Source of the DNA: Sweltsa coloradensis
Taxonomy: Eukaryota; Arthropoda; Insecta; Plecoptera; Chloroperlidae
DNA: 64,000 bases
Assembly (NCBI GenBank): GCA_024449915.1
Contig: JAMZAV010000956.1
Coordinates: 1 to 64,000, forward strand
Direction of reading: 5' to 3'
Every line of letters starts with the position of its first letter. The first letter of the stretch is position 1. The notes under the pieces are model-generated. The model was not told the DNA's origin. It did no database searches and saw only the letters and a program-made list of their open reading frames with translations. The position numbers and the translations under genes were made by a program. Below are positions 10,960 to 24,200 of this stretch, one piece after another.

Positions 10960-11455
10960 CTTGCTGTAACAAAAAACAACTTCAAAACCTTAAACGTCGC
11001 TATTTCAAGCGAAAGTACTTTTCCGTTGAAAGTCATTTAAAAATAGCGACGTTAAAGGATTGTAGGGGTTATATAAACAAAAAAAAACTTCAAAACCTTC
11101 CTTTATATTTAAAATACCAACTTTAAAGGTTTTGTATGTGTTAGTATAGGCCCTAGTAGCAAAAAACCTTCAAAACCTTCGACGTCGCTATTTCAAGCGA
11201 AAGTACTTTTCCGTTGAAAGTCATTTATATTTAAAATAGCCATGTTAAAGGATTGTAGGTGTTATAGAAACAAAAAAAAACTTCAAAACCTTCCTTTATA
11301 CTTTAAAATAGCAACGTTAAAGGTTTTGTATGTGTTATAGTACCGGTAACAAAAAAACCTTCAAAACCTTTTCGCTATTTCAAGGGAAAGTACTTTTCCG
11401 TTGAAAGTCTTTTATATTTAAAATAGCGACGTTAAAGATTTTGTAAGTGGAGTAT
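10960..11455. repeat. Tandem array of imperfect palindromic units
   Basis: The block CTTCAAAACCTT recurs at about 10980, 11090, 11170, 11282 and 11358. Each unit (about 95-110 bp) holds CGTCGCTATTT on one side and AAATAGCGACGTTAAAGG or a variant on the other, so each can fold on itself. Two unit types alternate in a higher-order period of about 190 bp. 11456-12110 shows nothing else beyond a few GGCCTA motifs. Confidence 0.75.
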
Positions 11456-12110
11456 TTTAGTGAAAAAGGTTGGTAGGCCCTACTGTTCGCCATGTTAGCA
11501 ATTTTCATATTTACGATGACAAATCCCAGTTTATGCCTCGTAGTCCTAGGCCTAGGCAGCGTCACTCCTCGCTACTTATAGCTTACAATTATTAATAAAA
11601 CATAATGAAATGAAACATTTAAGTGTATTTTTTAATAGTTTAATGACTATTTATAAAATCTTACTCACTTTAGGTTGTTTTTCATTGTTTTTATTGAAGA
11701 AAAACAGTGTTAAAAAATTGACCCACACCAACAACAGAAGTACCAATTGATCACCATACAATTGTGTTCTTGCTGACTAACCCTTCACAATACCTCTCAT
11801 TCTTAAATTCTCAAGTCTCGATAGTCGAAAGGCTACCCTACTAGTAGGCCTAGTTCCTCTGGCTACGTGAAGTATTGAAGTGAAGCTATCGGTCGTTTCT
11901 TGATTGGAGCATCAACAGCAACCGTAGAGTTGAAACATGCAGGAGGCCGACTGATTGTGATCTTATAATTTTTCTGTATACCTACTAATATTTATTATTA
12001 GCCTATATTAGGTAGGCCCTAGGCCTATTAATCCCAGCAACGGTGGCATTCTTAACTGAAAACACCAACTTAAAACTATGTGGACTTACCATGCATATGC
12101 TTTTTTGCAG

Positions 12111-12283
12111 TATACCAAACCAAGTTCTGATGCAAAGTTGTTGGAAGAGATGATGTTTGGAGCAGTAGCCATGACTTTTCGTGGTACTGCTTTGAAAGTT
12201 CATTCGATGGCTACACCAAATAGGCTAATGTGCACCAAAGTCTTCCCATCCCCTGTTGTAACGCACACTAACAGACGCACAAG
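12111..12283 (+). CDS. FNIP: FNIP exon (visible exon 1)
   Basis: The acceptor TTTTTTGCAG ends at 12110 and the donor is AAG|GTAAGC. It encodes YTKPSSDAKLLEEMMFGAVA and the KVH..ATPNRLMCTKVF block, a core FNIP N-terminal signature. It starts in phase 0, so more coding sequence must precede it. Confidence 0.93.
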
Positions 12284-15200
12284 GTAAGCAAGTTTGGTGT
12301 ATGCCTCTATAATAAGGGTTGGAAAATATAAATATTTGTTTGTTGTTTGTTTGTTGTTGTCTTAGGAGTTTGTAAACGGTGACTTTGGAGCCGTCCTAGC
12401 AACGAAGCACATAATAAATTTCAGAGTTGTTCTGAATCGGCCTTGTTGATTCTGGCGTTGATTCGCGGGTGTTCGCACTGTCCATACCACTGATTGCTAT
12501 ATTTCTTATTAAAAATATCGATCTTTGGTTGGTTATCGCTCACTCGTCGATTGCGTCGGGGCCTGCAGGGTTGGCTTGGTCGCTTTGATTTAAAGTCCCC
12601 ACTGAAAATCAGTTCTATAACTGAGTGGGTAGACTCTAAATAAAATTTTATTTTTATTTATTTATTTATTTATTTATGCTGGTTGCCTGGTCACTTGGCA
12701 TAGCCTATTAAAGTTCTTGGGGACTCAATGCTAGTGACCAAATTAATATATCTATCTAGAGATTATTCTATTCTAGCTACTAGGTTCCTAGTAGGTAGCC
12801 ACAAAAACCTTGAAGAAAATGGTTTAGGCCCTAGCTGAAAATAGATAAGGATCTTATTTTATTTATTCATGGTCAATACGTAGTTGGTTTACATGTGCCT
12901 ACTGAATATGATTCATGGTGATTGATAGTGTTTTTGTAGCAGTTCCCGTGGTTGCTTCTCGAATACAATAAAAATATGTTTCAAACAGGGCCTACTTTCT
13001 ACCAGGGATAGATTGGCAAGCAAAACTGTGTTTAAACCAGTCCCCCACATAAGAATCAGTCTTGGGCCATCTACGTAGGTTACTAAAAGAATAACAACTT
13101 ACGGATCTTTGTATAATCCTATTCCTAACTAACTCAGATCAATTTCCGTCTATATTATACCATCCCAAATATATTAGTGACATCTTGTAATTTACATTTT
13201 CACTCTTTCAGTGATCGTAGTTTGGAAGATTCCTATGGCAGCTCAGTGAATTCCATGAGTGAATATTTTAGTCATAACAGTGGATCTGAATCGCTCCTAG
13301 GTAAGCATGTTTTTGGATTTGTTATGGTTTCCCAGTACTGGTAGATGCCACTCACAATAAACTATAAAGTTTTATCATTTAATTCATTTTTACTAGCATG
13401 CACTATCTCTAAACTTATGAGTTGTCAAGTTGATTGTAGAAAATTATAACTAACATCTAGAATGGCTGGGAAATAACATTACTACAATAGGCAGATCTAT
13501 GTTGGTTGAATGCCAATATCGAGTGTTGGGATAGTGGGACTATCCAACAGCTTACCTTCAAGATATGATGGAAGCTGATGAATTTTGTAGATAAAATAAC
13601 ACTTTATTTAGCTATAGTAGTTATCATTAATACAAGTTATTAAGTATTAACTTCAAAATGTTCTTTCTGCAAAGAGTTTATAAACAAGCCCGCCTAACTG
13701 TTCTAGGCTACTGTGGGAGTAGACCTTCCTAATGGTTCAATTAGTGCCGGAACCTATAGCCCCTAATTATGTAGGTACTGTATTCTTTCAGCGAGTGGTC
13801 CTCTGGATGTTCCTATGGGAGAGATTGCTGTGCCAAAGCCGTCTCGATATAACTCGCTCGAGGGTGATTCCGGGTTTTGTGGAGACTTCTCCCTCCAATC
13901 AGTCTCAAGTGTGGGCTCACCAAGCTATTGGACTCCGGTTGCCAGTCCAGAAGCAAGGAACAGTAAGTAAAGCATTTTGTAGGGGTTTGCAAATTAAGTC
14001 ATTCCATATCAAATCAACACAGTAAATTAAAAAAAATGACCTCACCCTTTCAAAATCGGCACATCTACTCAAACCCGCAAATAAAAAATATATTTTAAAA
14101 TTTTTCGTTGTATATCTCTCATGGTTTTTGAATTGCGGGTGGCTCAAAAACCCAAATTTGGGCGCACCGACCTATTACCAAACAATTAAAAAATCTATAC
14201 CGTTCAACGTAGAAAGCTAATTTTTTTTGTAAATTATTTAGGTCTTTGAAAAGCCTTCTCAAAATGTCTAGTTTCATACTCTTGTAAACATATGGTACCG
14301 GTACCAAGATAAAAGCAATTTATTTTTCAAATTTGAATTCCTCAAAAACTGATTTTTTTACAAAATTTAAAATTTTTTAACAAAAAGGTAGCGCTATTGA
14401 TGTTTTGTACATGTGCAAAGAAAATTAAAGTGGGCACTCTATAGAGCGCTCCATCTTCTCTTGTCCACTCTGGTGGCGAACGCTGGAAACGCGCTAGTGA
14501 GGATAGAATCTACACATGCTATCCTCGCGCGTAAGAAATTAACTACCTAATTGAGATAAGTATTGTGATGTTCTATTGCGCACACATCAAACAGCACCTA
14601 CATGGAATCAAGTCTTCAACATCATATTTTAACAGAAACATAATTCATTCCGTGAAAAAATGCATTGAAGAGACTGAAAACGTAATCAAACGCCAACTGG
14701 TTAACCAACTATACCTACTGTTATTTTGTAAGTTACACATTTCGTACGTTGAATATTATCCGTCCACAATCCACCTACCCACTTGCCATTAGAGTGTATA
14801 TTTGCTGAAGCCACTTATTGGAAGATAAGTGACTGAACACATGCACTGATTCGTTATTTCGTGTAAGGAATCTACGAACAAATTTCGGAAACAAAACACA
14901 TTCCCTCTCACTTAGGTAATTCAGTGAGATCTTAATAAAGAGTGGTCTTCATATTAATATATTAAATTCATACCTAGTTGATAAGACTAATTCATTTTTG
15001 GCTTAAAACAATCAGTAACCCTAGATTATATCACAATAAATGGGCTAAGTCCAGATTTACAAAACCCAACCTTGGCCGGGGATCGAACCCATGCCTCCCA
15101 AAAGACCACCGAGACCGTGGTAGTGTATTTGTTGCTGAATTATTAGTGCATTTTGATATTATTATAATACAGTGAATATCAAATTCTTTTAAAACCACCA

Positions 15201-18200
15201 CTCCCAGTTATAAAGTCCGCGCCCGGCCAGAGGGAGACCATGGGTTCAATTCCTGTTTTTGTTTATAGTATTTATATTGGTATTTTCGTAATCACAATAA
15301 AACAATCAAATCCCCTCAAGAGTGGGTGAATAAGGTTTAAGAAATTTAAGTATTGCATTTTAATACCTGGACTACCATGATTCCGAGAAAATTAAGCACA
15401 AGACCATGTTGACTTGTTATTCCCAATGTTCTTTTATATTGGTGTTTTGTCCAGTAATTTTTTATTTTGCATTCTAATAATTTAGGAACGCATAATGTTT
15501 ATTGTTTACTGCTTTATTGTCTTCACTCTTCACAAAGCTTGAGTGGCTTTATTGTTGTTGCTTGAATTGAAACGCTGTGTGCTACTCTAATATTGCATTA
15601 CATTCCATATTAGGCCTATTATAGATTATAGAACATAACTAAATATTTTGCTTTGATATTAATAAATTTAGTCATTATATTGATATTATTTCAAAGTATG
15701 TTGGGCTCTGTAACGTTGTACTCTGGAATAATACTACGGCCACAAAAATAAGCAGTTTATATCAATGTCTACGTTCACAGGCGCCCGACAGACTATATCC
15801 GTAGGTATTTTAATTATAAATGCTGATATAAATCTATATAAATACTAGAAATACTTTTAAATAAATAAATACTAGATTTTGAATTCATAATGAGCCACAT
15901 GATACCTATTCTATTCCCCCAAAACCTTATATATTTACACTGTGCTTGTGTAGGATCATATGGGTGTTTACAAAGGTATCCTCACTCGGCGGCCATGACG
16001 GTGCTACGCCCCCGCGACACTAGCGCATTCTCTAGGTGATTTGAGTCCTCTATAAGTTTTGGAGCTATCATTTTATCACTGTAGGCCTAGTAATGTGTAT
16101 AGGCCTAATAATATGTGAACGTTCAGTGTTTTTCTCTCTCCCCTAAAGCCCTTCACCACGCTTCTACTGTGACAATATTTCGCAGACTTCTGTTCCAAAT
16201 TGCAAACTTACATAGAATGTACACACACATAACCAAAACTTGTATAAATATAGCCAAACCTTACACACTCAAAAGAAATGAGATCTAAAAAAAGGGCCAA
16301 GCTCATCCATCTACCCTTCCACATTTGCGCATTCTTAATTCATAAACGTACAGTGTCCCATAACAGCATCCTCGAAAAGCTTGGCAAAATAGAATTTGCG
16401 ATTATTAATTTAAACGTAAAAGTTCATCCAAGTTCTTTTTTCTAATTAATTTAAACGTAATAACATGCAAATTTTTTTTGTCAAGCTTTTCGAGGATGCT
16501 GTTATGGGACACTGTCGTTTATGAATTAAGAATGCGCAAATGTGGAAGGGTAGATGAGCTTGGCCCTTTTTTTAGATCACATTTCTTTTGAGTGTGTAAG
16601 GTTTGGCTGTATTTCTACAAGTTTTTGTTATGTGTGTGATCTCATTACTTTTTCAAGTTCCATTGCAAAATTATTTGTTAAAATATAATAATTTTATCAA
16701 AGTTGATTTAATTTCTATGGTATTAGCAATAACAATAGGATGTAAAATATCTAGACCCGGATTCATGTACATCCTGGGTATAGGTGGTATAACCATGGTA
16801 TAACGACGGTATAAGGACTGGTTAAGTCTAGGCAACTCACATCCAATTAAAACTTTCCCATGCAACAACAAACGCACAACTAATGTTATTTTACACCTAT
16901 TTCACTGCATCCACAGCCATGTAAATCAACAGATTATCAAAAGAACATTGAAAATTTGCACAGTTTTTGTTTTTGTTTTTATATAGTGACAGGAGTTTTG
17001 CGTGAGATCATTGACAGAAAAGAATAGGTGTATTATTTCCGTACATTTTTGTATAGCCTAGGTGGACAATCATAGGCCCTACTATTGTTAATCTGCACAA
17101 GGCTTTTAGTAATCAAAACTAGTTATTTGTGCGGGAAGTGTGTCAGAACAAGGTTGTGCTGGCCTAGGGTTGGCTAGGCTTGTCAAACATGTAGGCTAAT
17201 GTAGGCCTAAGTATTAATTTTATCTAGTCCTATAGCCTAATGGAACTTTAGAACTTCACTGTTGTATTAAAAATAATTTTCTACATCTGGGCCTAGGCCA
17301 GGGACGGTTTCTGATTTGTTTTAAGAGAGTATAATGACAAATTTTCTCGTTTCACACATAGAAGCAAAATTAAAAATGCCCGCCATTTGTTTACGTATCG
17401 CACTTTCCCGCCTCACTCTGCTTATACCGTCAACAAGTTTCAAGTAACTATATAGTTACTTGTTAATTGTATGCCTAGTGTATAAGGCTTATTTTAAAAC
17501 CTTTATTTGGAAGCCTTCCAGCAAACTTTTTCAACTTTTTCTTTCAAAAGAGACTATATTACTATAACCTTAATGTCCATGTAAAATATGAACATTGTAG
17601 CCCCACCCGTCTGGTCAGAATCGCGGGCCGATTAAAACTGACGAATTAGATAGTAGTAGTAGCAGTAGCAGTAGTAGCTAACATCCTTAAAGTGATTTTG
17701 AGCATGTTTCAAGCCATTTTTTCACCAAGAAGGAATGGTCGTACCCCAATAAAATTTGGCATGTGTAGTCAGGTACCTAAATCCTCTCAACTTTGATAGT
17801 TTTCAAGTCCACATCACGTTACATGACGGCTGGGTAACACCTCGAAATCACCCCAACTCTGCTTGCTGTATAAGGTGCTTGAGTGTGTAGCGCGCCACGG
17901 CTTGGCTGCGGCGCCCTAACGGGCACCTAGATTTAGCCCCACAAGATTAAGCCTTGAAGGTAATATAGTTACATAAATAAATCACAAACATCACACTCAT
18001 TGATCCACTCATAACAAAAGATATAGGCTTACTGGTATTGTATATTTATTTACCTTTTCGAGCATTTGCTTTGAGCTTATCAAGCTTTGTGGTCCGGTGG
18101 TCTTTTGGTTATATACAGTCTCTGCATCCAATGCAGAAGGTATAGGGTTTGAATCCTGCTGTAGGTAGAAGATTTTTAACTTCTGATGTGGACTTACACT

Positions 18201-21200
18201 TAGTAGTTAGTCTATCATTTTCTTGGCTTATGGATGTGTTACCGCCAAACGGTGACTTAAAAGCCGTCCTAGCAACGCGGCAAATAAAAAATTCTAAACT
18301 TGATCCGAATTAGCCAAGTGTTGATTCTGGCACTGTCTGCACTCTGCAGTGGAATCATTAGTTTTTCTTCTCACCGTATTTGGTTGGTGTTTCAAAATAC
18401 TGGTCTCCAGTTGGTCATTGTTTGCTTGTCGATGGTGTCAATGCCAACTGCCAATAGAGTTGGATTGGTCAGCAGTCCCCCACCAAAAATCAGTTGTGTA
18501 GGAGTAGGCCTAACTCAGTGGGTACTGGGTAGACTCTAAATTAGTAAATACAAATATATTTACCAATTTCGGTTCAATTTATTTTTGACCTCTTTTCCGT
18601 CTTCCGTGTGTACTCAACACAAATTACAATTATTAGTTACAATTATTCACAGGTTTTGGATCATTGTGTGGGAAGAAGCAATCTGGCGGCAGTTTGTCCA
18701 GCCTGCAACGGCGATGGATCAGGAACATGAGCACGTCGCTCGAACTAGGTCTTGGACAGACTGACGATGTTCCGACTTGTAACACGCAACATCGCAGGAC
18801 GAAACTTGGGTTGGCCGTTGTTGTTACATTGACTGAGGAGAGAATGAGGTAGGCAATTCCAAGATATAAAGTTCCGTTAGAGCTTTTTAAAGACCCTCGT
18901 CCCTCAATCATAAATTTTCTTATTATGAACAGTTGGTAGGGGAGGGCCAGGGCTACTATACTTAGGCTTTAAATTAGGCCTACTCACTAGTGTTTAATCG
19001 GCTCACAAAATGATGATTGATTAGGCTTACGTAACTGTTTAGATACCCTAAGCCTTCTGCCTTGGTCCTTACCTAGGCCCAAGTCCTTAAAAAGTATGGG
19101 ATTTAGGCCTGGTAGTTTGATGTTAATAGGTAGGCCTATCTAGGTTTCATCAGACCTATTGTCAACAGGTATAAAACGTTTGAGGGATTTGCGGTTTGCC
19201 CTTCTAAGTTTTCCTGTTTAGCTAAAAAATATTAGCCCAGTGAATGCATTTTTTATAGAAGTAATTTTGTTGTAATGTTTTTCTATCTAGGGCCTATAGA
19301 CCTAGCAGAGCAATGCTTAAAAAGTTAAAATGATGTGAAAGTCATTAAGTACCACCATACCATAGGTAAAAGTATTATTTTATGTAATGATAATGTCCTA
19401 ATCAATTTGTTTGTGCACACTTAGGGAAATGGAAGTGTTCTTATTTGAGCACATGTCAATAATTGAAGCAATGATTGAACGATTACGTTTCACTGTTGAG
19501 AGAGCGTACTTGCGCAAAGAAACGTTTGTTCACTTGATGTACGAGGGATGGGCCGATGTACAACAGTCTATTTTCGACATGCTATGCTCGCAAAGATTGC
19601 AATGTCCAATCTGGCTCACTTTAACTTCCACGGAAAACAAAAGCCACACTAGCTTAACTTCAATGTTCCTACAGGATTTATGCGTGCTCATTTCTACGCT
19701 TGATACCAAAGCAACAAATTTGTAAGTATATTTCCCAGTACCCTACTAATCTTGAACTACTGGTTCATGTACTGTAGGTATTTTATTTTCTGGTTAAGTA
19801 GGTAGCTCTAATAGGTGGGGTGTACCCTGTACGGCATACTTTTATGCATTCTACGGTAATAATAATGAATGTAGCAGGTGAACAAAGAACATATCTGTAC
19901 TGAGTGGTTACCTGTATGCCTATTGCCTACAATAGTTGAAGATTTTTTCTCAATCCTGAGCTTTTAGGAAGATGGGGTGCGGGCACGGAGCGTCTGGAGT
20001 AGGGTACAGTACTTGGACTTTTGGTACCTAGGTACCTACTTTTTGAATTACATGCAGGAAAATCAAAATATTTTGTTCTGTTTTGTCTTGTTTGACCAAA
20101 TAGCAAAAACATTTAAAAACTACTGGTAATTGCATCCTAGGCATCACCTTTCTGAGTTTGCACACCAAAATTCATCTTTACGATGAATATGAAAAATTAA
20201 GATGTAGGACTACTGGTAGTTTGAAAATGAACGCACATTTTCGTCCGTTTTTACTCTTTTGTATGTTCAACATTAGGTACCTAGGCCTATATGAATGAGT
20301 TGTGAATCGTACAAATTTAATGATGTCAACCTAGTCCCTTGGAACATTACCAGCCTTCCTTCTGCAATCTGGATATATAGGCCTTCTAATAGTTGGGTGA
20401 ATATTGATTACAAAGAGTTCACGTTGAAGATGTTCCGTGTTTTTCTTTCAGCTTTGTGAGCACTCTGGTGACAGGAATATTAACCCACCACCTAGGATGG
20501 GTGAACACTGTCTGGCCGGCTAATTCACAAACTACAAACACCAACAACAGCGAGGCCACGGATTCGGTAAGTTAACTCTTGAATACTAGGCCCACAACTC
20601 TTTGGTTTTACTTTTTGACAATCTAGGCCTATGCTAGTACTAATGTTTTTGGATGAAAATTAAAAATGTACCTAAATAAATGCTTTCAGCCTTTCATGTT
20701 AATTATACTAGGCTCTAACTACTCAGACCCTCTAGCCCTTGTAGCATGTGTTACATGCAGGGGTCGAAATTAACGCTCGCCCTAGGCTAGTGAAACTTTG
20801 CGGGGGCTAGTAAAAATCTCATTTCGCACCTATCATATAATGAGTATGTAGGTATATAAATTATTTCTGAAAACCATCAAGGCCCGTCATATAGGAAACT
20901 TGAAGCAAAAATTAAATGAATGAGCATCATTTGTTGGCATTTCCTCTGCAGCACTATGTATTGTTTGCTGTTGCTACAAAGGGTGGCAAGGCAACAAAGT
21001 ACCATACTAGTATTTTTTACTTTTCTAAGTTGCTATAGGGTGTAGGGCATGAAATAATTATGTTGTATTTTTTAAATTTTTACTGTGCTGAGATTGTCTT
21101 CTTCCTCAGCAATCTAGATCAATTAATTTAAGGCCAATGTAGCTTTCAGGAACAATGTTACAAAATACTACAAACATAACTGGCAGCTTACTGCCAATTA

Positions 21201-24200
21201 TGTTTTTCATTGCCACAATTGTGCACATCTTTGGGAAAGAATACGTGGAACATCTTGCTACCTCTGAACTGTTTCCAAATTTGTACTCTGTGGCTAATGA
21301 GTGACTAATCAACCAATTGTTAACAACTCCTCAATTACACTTCCCACTTTTTTGACTTTGTAATTTGTATTCTATGTATGTCTTTTATTTTCTTCAACTT
21401 CCCAATTTCAAGTTTCAACATGAAGAGCTCCTTAAGAGGAGGCTGGCATGCTCATTTTATGCGCTTTCAAATTTATCAGACAAATCTAGTCGCATCTATT
21501 TGTGATTTGATATATTTGTGTAAAAATTAATTATGAAGACATCTATCATAGTCACAGCACATTTCCATTACCTAATTGATAATAGAAAATAATAGTGTTT
21601 TGGGACTTGACATCGATTATTCGATTCGACATCGATGTCGAAGCAAAATTGACTTTTGATTCAACATGGATTTGCCATTTAAAAAAAGGAAAATTGATAT
21701 TGAAACCATGTTGAAACCTTGTATTTTACTTTTTGCATCATGACATTACGTAGTAGGGCTACCTATTTTTACATAAAAAAAAATTGATGTTGATTTTTTT
21801 TTCGATGTGACATCGAAATTATTAGTTTGACATCGATTACGAATTTATAATTGAATCCCAACCCTAGAAAATAAACAAAAAATAATTCAATTTTCTAGAA
21901 TTTAGAATCTGTCAAAAGCTCAAAACAGTCAAACACACCCAAACAACTACTCATTTTCTTATTGATCTATGATAAATAATTAAATATTGAAATTATGATA
22001 TGATAGGGGCGTACAGATGTCCGTCATTATCAAGTACATGCCAAGTTGTTTTAAGATGTATTGATTTATTGCTGCAGAACAAGGAACGCGCCGAACATAA
22101 TATAACGCCGGCTTCTTCTTAAGCTACATGTTATTTGGCCCATGAAAAGTTTTTTCTTCACTTTTTACTTTTTGTAATCAATTGAGACTTCCTAATCTAT
22201 TGAATAAAAATGAATGAAATGAAAATGAATTTTGATTATTTTCTTTATAGTTGAATGACTTGCTGAGAAGTCATCCCTACAACCCTCTTTGGGCCCAACT
22301 GAGCGACCTGTACGGAGCATTGGGATCACCAACAAAGATCGCCAAGACTATAATTACCACCAACGGTAGAAAAACAGACTGCGTTAATAAACTACTGGCT
22401 TGCATGACGTATTTCATACGTTGTGGTGAAGTCAAAGAACGGACAAACATGAATAAAGATGTTGACGAAGTGTTTACTGTACTTACGCAAACCTCCGACA
22501 AAAGTGATATCGTTAAATGTCCGATCGTGATTCCTAAATTGTTTTCCAAATCTAGAACTGAAAGTAACTTAGTTAATGACAATAACAAGCCGAATGTAGA
22601 TGTATTTGACTTACGAGCGAAGGTTGCGAGTCCGGATATCTTTTCAAGTGTCAATGGTTCAACTACTATATTTGTGAGTTCAAATGACAGCCTTGACACG
22701 GTTAGATTTAATGATTCAAGTAGCTGTACGTTACAAGGTGATATGTCTGACTGGGCACAAGATTCACACTCGGAATCCGTTAAAACACTCGCTTCTCCTA
22801 TGCTCGATAGAAAATGTGAAGCGCAAAAACCTCATGAAAAGATTCTATTGGCTCTTTCATCACAATCGGCGGAATCTTCGAATAACTGTTCAACGGAATT
22901 CAACATTTCAATACCGTCTGAAGTGGAACCTACTGATGGGGTGAAAACAGTACAAACAACACTGATAAAATCTTCTAATTTAGAACCGCAAAATTCCATG
23001 ACTCCACATGACTTATGCTATACGCAATCTGGAATGTCTAGTTTCTACGTTGAAGACGCGCGGAAACGTTTAAACCTAAAACTCAAGATTTTCAATCAGG
23101 AGATGGCCCAATTTAAAGAAGGGAAAAAGTTTACTGCTCATGCTTTGAAAGGTGGAAACTTTGCTTCGCCTGCGGGTGCAGAGTGGGAGAACGAGAACTA
23201 TCCTACGAGCCCGACCAATAGCGGTAGGACAAGCGTAGAGCGAGAGTCGACGCCAGATAAATCCGGGATGTTTCATGTTTCAAGTATCGAAAAGTTCCCA
23301 ACAGAAGATCAGAGCGACTTGTTTGCGTGTAAGATTCAAGAAGAGTGTTCTAGGTTTTCGCCAAATTACACGGATAATGTTTCATATTCCGGTTGCAGTC
23401 GTCATTCTAATGACCATCTTGGTCAAACTCAAAGGTTGTACAATTGTGATGAGTTTGGTCTTGCGGATCAATGTCTTTCGAAAGACTGCGGAGAAGCAGC
23501 GGGCGGAAGTCGCTTCAATACGATCGTTCAGAAAGTTAGAGAAAAAACAGTCCGAAACCACAATGAGAGAAGTATTGGGCTTATGTGTAAGGGAAACAAT
23601 GATGGATTGGAGAGTGGGACAGAAAACGAAGACTTGTATCATAACAGTTCAACGTACGGTCTGAGAAGTATGAGGCGAACGTCGCGTTGCATTTCGCAAA
23701 TGAGCGATTTGAAATCAATGCAAGATGACGTTAGTTCATGTTCCAATCTGTACCCAAATATTGACGAGCTGGCTAAAATGGAAAACGTCCATCTAGATTC
23801 GGAGCCTTTATACACTGAAACCTGGAATAGCACTTGCGATAATAACGGAAATGTGTTTCGTTCCGAAATTGTTGAAAGTGCTAATGGTGACCGTAATTTA
23901 AGAGGGAATGAAGAAAATTTGTCTGACATAATTACGGATAAAGTTTCAAAACTTTGTAGAGTTCCGACTATGGCGGTAATGTTTCACCTAGAGACGGAAG
24001 TCGAAGAGACAGAGTTCAAAGCTTTACCGGGAGAATGTTTTGAAATGAAGTGTCTGAATTCCGAAAGGCAAAGAAGAGCAGTCGACGAATCGTACTTTCA
24101 CAGATCTAAAAGTGCATCCGCACAGTTGTTTTGTGATGTTGACATTCAAAAAGATTCACCGCCTCCGGAAGTTCTCTTTGTGCTAGGTGATAATGAAGAA

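Noticed and set aside
10960..11455. CRISPR-like spaced repeats
   Set aside because: Unit length, palindromy, lack of unique spacers and the animal context fit a tandem repeat, not CRISPR.
13732..14025. 97-residue ATG frame overlapping a FNIP exon
   Set aside because: Spliced phases from both neighbours and FNIP similarity fix a different frame for 13792-13962; this one is a shadow that reads into the intron.
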